Below, piece after piece: positions 59,788-64,000 of a DNA stretch of 64,000 nt. Origin of the DNA: Roseateles_B sp051857535 (GTDB lineage Bacteria > Pseudomonadota > Gammaproteobacteria > Burkholderiales > Burkholderiaceae_C); contig NZ_JBPZGY010000001.1 of assembly GCF_051857535.1 (NCBI RefSeq), positions 1 through 64,000 on the forward strand. Direction: 5' to 3'. The notes under the pieces were generated by a model. It was given only the letters and a program-made list of their open reading frames with translations, had not been told where the DNA came from and made no database searches. The translations under genes were made by a program, and so were the position numbers. Position 1 is the stretch's first letter. Each line of letters opens with the position of its first letter.

Positions 59788-61662
59788 CTATTCCACGATG
59801 CAAGCGCGGTTCTTGCCGGTGCGCTTGGCCTCGTAAAGGCCTTCGTCGGCGCGGTCCAGGGCCACTTCCAGAGTTTCGCCGGCCCGGTAGAGGGTGATGC
59901 CGGCCGAGAAGGTCACGAAGACGTCCTTGCCCTCGTGCATGAAGAGCGCGGCGGACAGCGAGCGCTGCAGCCGGGTCAGCACCTGCTGGGCCTCGTCCAG
60001 GGGCGTGCGGGGCAGCATCAGCACGAACTCCTCGCCGCCATAGCGGGCGACCAGGTCACCGGGGCGCAGCATCTGCGTCACCCGTGCGGCCAGGGACTTC
60101 AGGGCCTCATCGCCCGCGGCATGGCCCAGGCTGTCGTTGAGCTTCTTGAAGTTGTCCACGTCCAACAGGGCCAGGGCCAGCACCGTGCCCTCGCGCTCCA
60201 GCTTGGCCTGCTCGGTGTTGAAGGCAGCCTCCAGGCCGCGCCGGTTGGCGATCTTGGTGAGCTGGTCGGTCTGGACCTCGCTGGAGAGTCGCCGCAGCTC
60301 CACCTCCAGCTCATCGACCCGCCTGGACAGCTCGGAGGCCCGCTCGTGCTCGGTACTCAGGCGCTGCTGCGTGCTGTGGACCAGGGTCTGCACCGTGCGG
60401 CTTTCCTCGACCATCTCGCGCACCACACCGGCCAGGCTCTCCAGGGTGTCGGCCTTCTCGATCACGTCGGCGTAACGGCTGACATTGCTCTGGAAGCGGT
60501 CGGTGTGCTGGCCCAGCTGGCCCAGCTCCTCCAACATGCGGTGGATCAGCAGCTTGAGTGAATCGCGGGCCCGGGCGCGCTCGGCCTGCAGGCTCTTCTG
60601 CCGCTCCCGCGTGCCTTCCAGCAGCTCGCTGACCATGCGCACGCCGCGTGAACTCAGGCCGGTGTCCAGGGCCTGGGTCATCAGCTCGCACTGGCCACGG
60701 GCCCAGGAATCGTCCTCGGCCAGTTCGACCAGGCTGGCGCTGAGCGCGCGGCAGAGCTCGCCCATCTGGCCGAAGAGGTGGTGGCGGTGGTCCAGCATGC
60801 GCCGGGCCCGTACGCACAGGGCCTCCATGGATTCGGCGCGCTGCGGGCTTGCCCCCTGTTCGCGAAGGCTGGCCAGGGCGGTCTCGAGCTCGCGCTTCAG
60901 GGCGTCGGCTCGTTCGTCCGTCGCGGGCAGGGCGTGCTGCACGGTCTCGTGCAGGCTTTCGCCAACCAGGGGCCAGGCCTGGGGCCCGGCCTCGCGATCC
61001 AGGGCGCTGGTGTCCAGCAGCAGTTCATCGTCGCTGAAGAACTGGCTGGGTGTGCCGCCGGGGTCCTCGGTGCCGGGCTCCTGCACGTCCACGCCGACAT
61101 CGCTGGTGTCGCTGTCCCAGCTGGTCAGCAGCTGGCGCAGCCGATTGAGCAGGCGGTGCGGGTCGCTGCGGTTGGACTCCAGCACGCGCTGCAGGCCGTC
61201 CTTCTTGCGGGCCAGGGTCCACTGGCGCCCCCCGCGTTCCAGACTGCGCACCAGGCGCTCGGTGACGCCGGCCATGCCGTCGGCCAGCACGGCCGGGCCG
61301 GCACTCTGCTGGAAGCGCTCCAGCACGCGCTGCGCCTCGTCCCAGCGAGCCTCGCGCAGCATGGCCATGACGTCCTGGCGGGCCTGCAGCTCGCTGAGAC
61401 CCAGGCTCAGCAGGCGCTGCATCACTGGCTGGGCCCGTTCCGGGAGCGTGTCTGCCGCAGGCGCAGGCGTCGGTGCGGCGGCGGCCTCGCCGCCACCTGA
61501 CTCGACCAGATAGGCCCGCGCATAGTTTTCGGGCGTGGGTTCCAGCTTGGCCATGGCCAGGCGGCGCAGGGCGGCCTTGGCGATCAGGGCGGGGGCCTGG
61601 GCTGCGGCGCTACCGGCCGGGCGGGCCGCTGAAGAGGGAGAGGAGGGCGAACGTTCGTCCAT
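59788..61662 (-). CDS. Diguanylate cyclase with long helical N-terminus
   Basis: A 624-residue soluble protein. The first 450 residues are helical and Ala/Glu/Arg-rich with coiled-coil stretches (LSRRVDELEVELRRLSSEV) and no recognised sensor domain. The C-terminal GGDEF domain has an intact GGEEF at 542-546 and an I-site RPGD five residues before. The N-terminal motif KAALRRLAMAKLEPTPENYARAYL is typical of a family of such cyclases. It should synthesise c-di-GMP. It is 15 bp downstream of the next gene on the same strand, so the two are probably co-transcribed; convergent with the soluble MCP gene. Confidence 0.9.
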   Translation of the reverse strand: MDERSPSSPSSAARPAGSAAAQAPALIAKAALRRLAMAKLEPTPENYARAYLVESGGGEAAAAPTPAPAADTLPERAQPVMQRLLSLGLSELQARQDVMAMLREARWDEAQRVLERFQQSAGPAVLADGMAGVTERLVRSLERGGRQWTLARKKDGLQRVLESNRSDPHRLLNRLRQLLTSWDSDTSDVGVDVQEPGTEDPGGTPSQFFSDDELLLDTSALDREAGPQAWPLVGESLHETVQHALPATDERADALKRELETALASLREQGASPQRAESMEALCVRARRMLDHRHHLFGQMGELCRALSASLVELAEDDSWARGQCELMTQALDTGLSSRGVRMVSELLEGTRERQKSLQAERARARDSLKLLIHRMLEELGQLGQHTDRFQSNVSRYADVIEKADTLESLAGVVREMVEESRTVQTLVHSTQQRLSTEHERASELSRRVDELEVELRRLSSEVQTDQLTKIANRRGLEAAFNTEQAKLEREGTVLALALLDVDNFKKLNDSLGHAAGDEALKSLAARVTQMLRPGDLVARYGGEEFVLMLPRTPLDEAQQVLTRLQRSLSAALFMHEGKDVFVTFSAGITLYRAGETLEVALDRADEGLYEAKRTGKNRACIVE

Positions 61663-61677
61663 GGTGCTCCAGAAGGC

Positions 61678-63927
61678 TCAGCGCTGGCCGCCGGCCGGGC
61701 TGCTGACGGGTCTGCTCAGGGCCGGGTCGCCGTCCAGGCCATTGGCCTGCACGATCCAGGGCGCCTTGCGCGGCAGCACGGTTTGCGCGAGCCAGCGCTC
61801 CAGGTCGTCGGCGGCCAGGGGGCGACTGAAGAGGAAGCCCTGCATCACGCTGCAGCCCAGGCGGTGCAGCACCTCCATCTGGCGCAGGGTCTCCACGCCC
61901 TCGGCGATCACGCGCAGGCCCAGCGAGCGCGCCAGGGCGATGATGGCGGTGACCACGGCCGAACTCTGCGGGGTGATGCCCAGATCACGCACGAAGCTGC
62001 GGTCGATCTTGACCTCGGAGATGGGCAGGGTGGTCAGGTAGGCCAGGGAGGAGTAGCCGGTGCCGAAGTCGTCGATGGAGATCTCCACGCCCACCTCGTT
62101 GAGCCGGTGCAGGGCCGGGATCACGTTCTGCAGGTCCTTCATCAGGCCCGTCTCGGTGATCTCCAGCTGGATGGCCCGGTGCGGCACCCCGTAGGCGCTG
62201 ACGCACTGGTGGATGTGCTCGACCAGGTCAGAGCGCTCGAAGAGCCGGTTGGGCAGGTTGACGGCGATGGCGTCGGAGAAGCCGAAGTTCAGCTGCCAGA
62301 CCTTGGCCTGGCGGGCGGCCTCGCGCAGGGCCCATTCGGACAGCGGCACGATCAGACCGGTCTCCTCGGCCAGCGGGATGAAGTCGCCCGGCGGCACGAG
62401 CTTGTCGCCGCGCTGCCAGCGCATGAGGGCCTCGGCGCCCACCATGCGGGCGGCGCGCACGTCGATCTTGGGCTGGTAGTGCAGCACGATCTCGTTGCGT
62501 TCGATGGCCTTGTGCAGAGCGGATTCCAGCTCCAGCTTCTCTCGGCCGCGGCCGGCCAGCTGTGGCGTGTAGAGCGCCGAGGCATTGCGGCCCTGGCTCT
62601 TGACCGCGTACATGGCGACATCGGAATTGCGCAGCAGGTCGGCGGTGGTGGTGCCGTCACGCGGGTAGATGGCGATGCCCACGCTGGCGGTGACGAAGCA
62701 CTCCTGGCCGGCAATGAAGATGGGCTCGCGCAAGGCCTCCAGCACGCGTTGCGCCACGCGCTCGGCATCGCGCTCGTCGGCCACCTCGGGCAGCAGGGCC
62801 ACGAACTCGTCGCCGCCCAGGCGGCCCACGGCCTCCAGGGTGCGGTGCGAGCGGCCGCCCACGGACTCCAGCAGGCCTTCCATGACCTGGTCGGAGTGGC
62901 GCACGCAGGCGCGCAGGCGGCGGCCGACTTCCATCAGCAGTTCGTCGCCCGCGGCATGGCCCAGGGTGTCGTTGATGACCTTGAAGCGGTCCAGGTCGAT
63001 CAGCAGCAGGCCCACCTCATGGCCGCTGCGGCGCGCGGCCTCGATGGCCCGCTCGGCCCGCCAGATCAGCTGGCGGCGGTTGGGCAGGCCGGTGAGGGCG
63101 TCGAAGTTGGCCAGCTGGCGGATCTTGTCCTCGGCCAGGCGGCGGTCGGTGACGTCCTGGATGACGCCGGTGTAGCCGCTGGCATTGCCGTGCTCGTTGA
63201 ATTCGGGCTCGGCCTCGATGTGCAGCACGCGCTGGCGGCCGTCGACCAGAGTGACCGGCACGTCGGTCACCAGCACCGAGTTGTGGGCCATGACCTCGCG
63301 CAGCAGGCGCATGAAGAGCTGGCGCTCGTCCTTGGGCACCATGCGCATCACGCCGATGAAGTCCAGCGGCTCGTTGGGGCCGTAGCCGAACACGCGCAGG
63401 GCTTCCGTGGCCAGCACGAAGCCGCCGGCGCCGCGGTGCCATTCGAAGCTGCCCATGCGTGCCAGGTCTTGCGCGCGGGCCAGGCGGGCCTTGCTGCGCT
63501 CCAGCTCGATGCGGGTGCGGGAGCTGCGCAGCAGGTAGCGCAGGCGCCCCGCCAGCAGGCTCCACTGGGTGGATTTGACGAAGAAGTCAGTGGCGCCGAC
63601 CTGGTAGGCGCGGTTGATGGAGGCCTCGTCATCCAGGCCCGTGAGCATGAGCACGGGGGTGGACTCGAAGCCCGGCATCTCGCGCAGGCGGCTGCAGGTC
63701 TCAAAGCCGTCCAGCTCCGGCATCATGGCATCCAGCACGATGATGTCCGGCGTCCAGGCCGACACCGTGCGCAGCGCCTCCTCGCCACTGCTGGCCTCGG
63801 TGATGTCAAAGCCCCGCTCGCGCAGGGCGATGGCGGTGAGCAGCAGATTGACTTCGTCGTCGTCCACGAGCAGCACGCGGGGCTGCTCGGGCAGGTCCTG
63901 GTCCACAGTCGGGTTGGCTGAGTTCAT
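61678..63927 (-). CDS. Response regulator with PAS, GGDEF and EAL domains
   Basis: A 749-residue cytoplasmic protein. The receiver (residues 15-130) has acidic residues in LLVDDDEVN, phosphoacceptor Asp66 (IVLDAMMPELDG) and Lys in FFVKST. A PAS-like domain (about 150-270) follows. The GGDEF domain has GGDEF at 371-375. The EAL domain has EAL at 499-501 and DDFGTGYSS, and appears catalytically complete. The I-site-like RHSD (343-346) is separated from GGDEF by 24 residues instead of five, so classic product inhibition may be lost. The net activity could be c-di-GMP breakdown with GTP-binding control. The start overlaps the stop of the upstream gene (ATGA). Confidence 0.92.
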   Translation of the reverse strand: MNSANPTVDQDLPEQPRVLLVDDDEVNLLLTAIALRERGFDITEASSGEEALRTVSAWTPDIIVLDAMMPELDGFETCSRLREMPGFESTPVLMLTGLDDEASINRAYQVGATDFFVKSTQWSLLAGRLRYLLRSSRTRIELERSKARLARAQDLARMGSFEWHRGAGGFVLATEALRVFGYGPNEPLDFIGVMRMVPKDERQLFMRLLREVMAHNSVLVTDVPVTLVDGRQRVLHIEAEPEFNEHGNASGYTGVIQDVTDRRLAEDKIRQLANFDALTGLPNRRQLIWRAERAIEAARRSGHEVGLLLIDLDRFKVINDTLGHAAGDELLMEVGRRLRACVRHSDQVMEGLLESVGGRSHRTLEAVGRLGGDEFVALLPEVADERDAERVAQRVLEALREPIFIAGQECFVTASVGIAIYPRDGTTTADLLRNSDVAMYAVKSQGRNASALYTPQLAGRGREKLELESALHKAIERNEIVLHYQPKIDVRAARMVGAEALMRWQRGDKLVPPGDFIPLAEETGLIVPLSEWALREAARQAKVWQLNFGFSDAIAVNLPNRLFERSDLVEHIHQCVSAYGVPHRAIQLEITETGLMKDLQNVIPALHRLNEVGVEISIDDFGTGYSSLAYLTTLPISEVKIDRSFVRDLGITPQSSAVVTAIIALARSLGLRVIAEGVETLRQMEVLHRLGCSVMQGFLFSRPLAADDLERWLAQTVLPRKAPWIVQANGLDGDPALSRPVSSPAGGQR

Positions 63928-64000
63928 TGGGGCCCCGTCAACAAGGCTTCAAGGGCATGGCGCACCAGCCCCGCCTCATCATGCATGGCATCGATGAGCT
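63924..64000 (-). CDS. C-terminal end of an unidentified gene (cut by the window edge)
   Basis: An open minus-strand frame enters from the right edge and reads LIDAMHDEAGLVRHALEALLTG before a stop. That stop overlaps the ATG of the receiver-PAS-GGDEF-EAL gene (ATGA), the same coupling seen in other operons here. The helical tail is not enough to name a family. A sensor kinase that feeds the downstream receiver is a reasonable guess only. Confidence 0.5.
   Translation of the reverse strand, partial: LIDAMHDEAGLVRHALEALLTGPQ

Noticed and set aside
61783..63921. Very long plus-strand open frame opposite the receiver-PAS-GGDEF-EAL gene
   Set aside because: It lacks any recognisable domain and is explained by third-position GC on the true coding strand.

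Overview
The window is a GC-rich chromosomal segment from a motile betaproteobacterium. Gene content points to Burkholderiales, close to the Sphaerotilaceae/Comamonadaceae (Roseateles, Rubrivivax or Leptothrix-like). The reasons are the enteric-type master regulator FlhDC combined with FlhF/FlhG, FliA and several tandem flagellins, betaproteobacterial gene orders, and a coding density and third-position GC that open long false frames on the opposite strand. No IS element, prophage, CRISPR array or rRNA was seen. The genus is inference.

Layout. Positions 1-10200 are housekeeping and miscellaneous genes: a small exported protein, a SET-domain protein, a UPF0149 protein, alaS, a succinate-semialdehyde dehydrogenase, tRNA-Gly(TCC), a DODA-type dioxygenase and an FtsX/YbbP-like permease. 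Positions 10230-20120 (minus strand) are a chemotaxis operon, read from 20114 downwards: CheZ-like protein, CheY-like regulator, CheA, MCP, CheW, MCP, MCP. It ends at a bidirectional terminator. Divergent from it (20403-26146, plus) is a signalling run: receiver-histidine kinase, LuxR-type regulator, CHASE8-like/HAMP/GGDEF cyclase, TonB-dependent receptor and YfiR-like periplasmic protein.

Positions 26189-37779 (minus) carry two flagellar operons, fliLMNOPQR and fliFGHIJK. fliE is divergent at 38004. Positions 38362-45105 (minus) carry fliS-fliT-ycgR, fliD and three flagellin genes. Positions 45821-51522 (plus) carry a TPR-like protein, flhD, flhC, a membrane methyltransferase, motA, motB, cheY and cheZ. 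Positions 51845-59766 (plus) carry flhB, flhA, flhF, a degenerate flhG, fliA and a soluble MCP. Positions 59788-64000 (minus) end the window with two c-di-GMP enzymes and the tail of a further gene.

How it fits together. FlhDC presumably activates the basal-body and export operons, and FliA (sigma-28) the late genes. I find a shared late-promoter pattern, TCAAG or TAAA then 14-15 nt then GCCGATAA-like, upstream of motA, fliS, fliD and two flagellins. MCPs, CheA and CheW signal to CheY, which acts on FliM/FliN; CheZ and possibly the second CheZ-like protein remove the signal. cheR, cheB, cheD, flgM and the flg hook genes are not in the window, although three MCPs end in a CheR/CheB-docking-type pentapeptide. 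c-di-GMP enzymes plus the YcgR brake suggest integrated control of motility against sessility.

The observations most worth a second look are: a second CheZ-like phosphatase candidate paired with a second CheY; the cyclase-TonB receptor-YfiR module; an FlhG that keeps the FlhF-activating motif but has lost its P-loop; and the unusually long hairpin-rich spacer between flhD and flhC.
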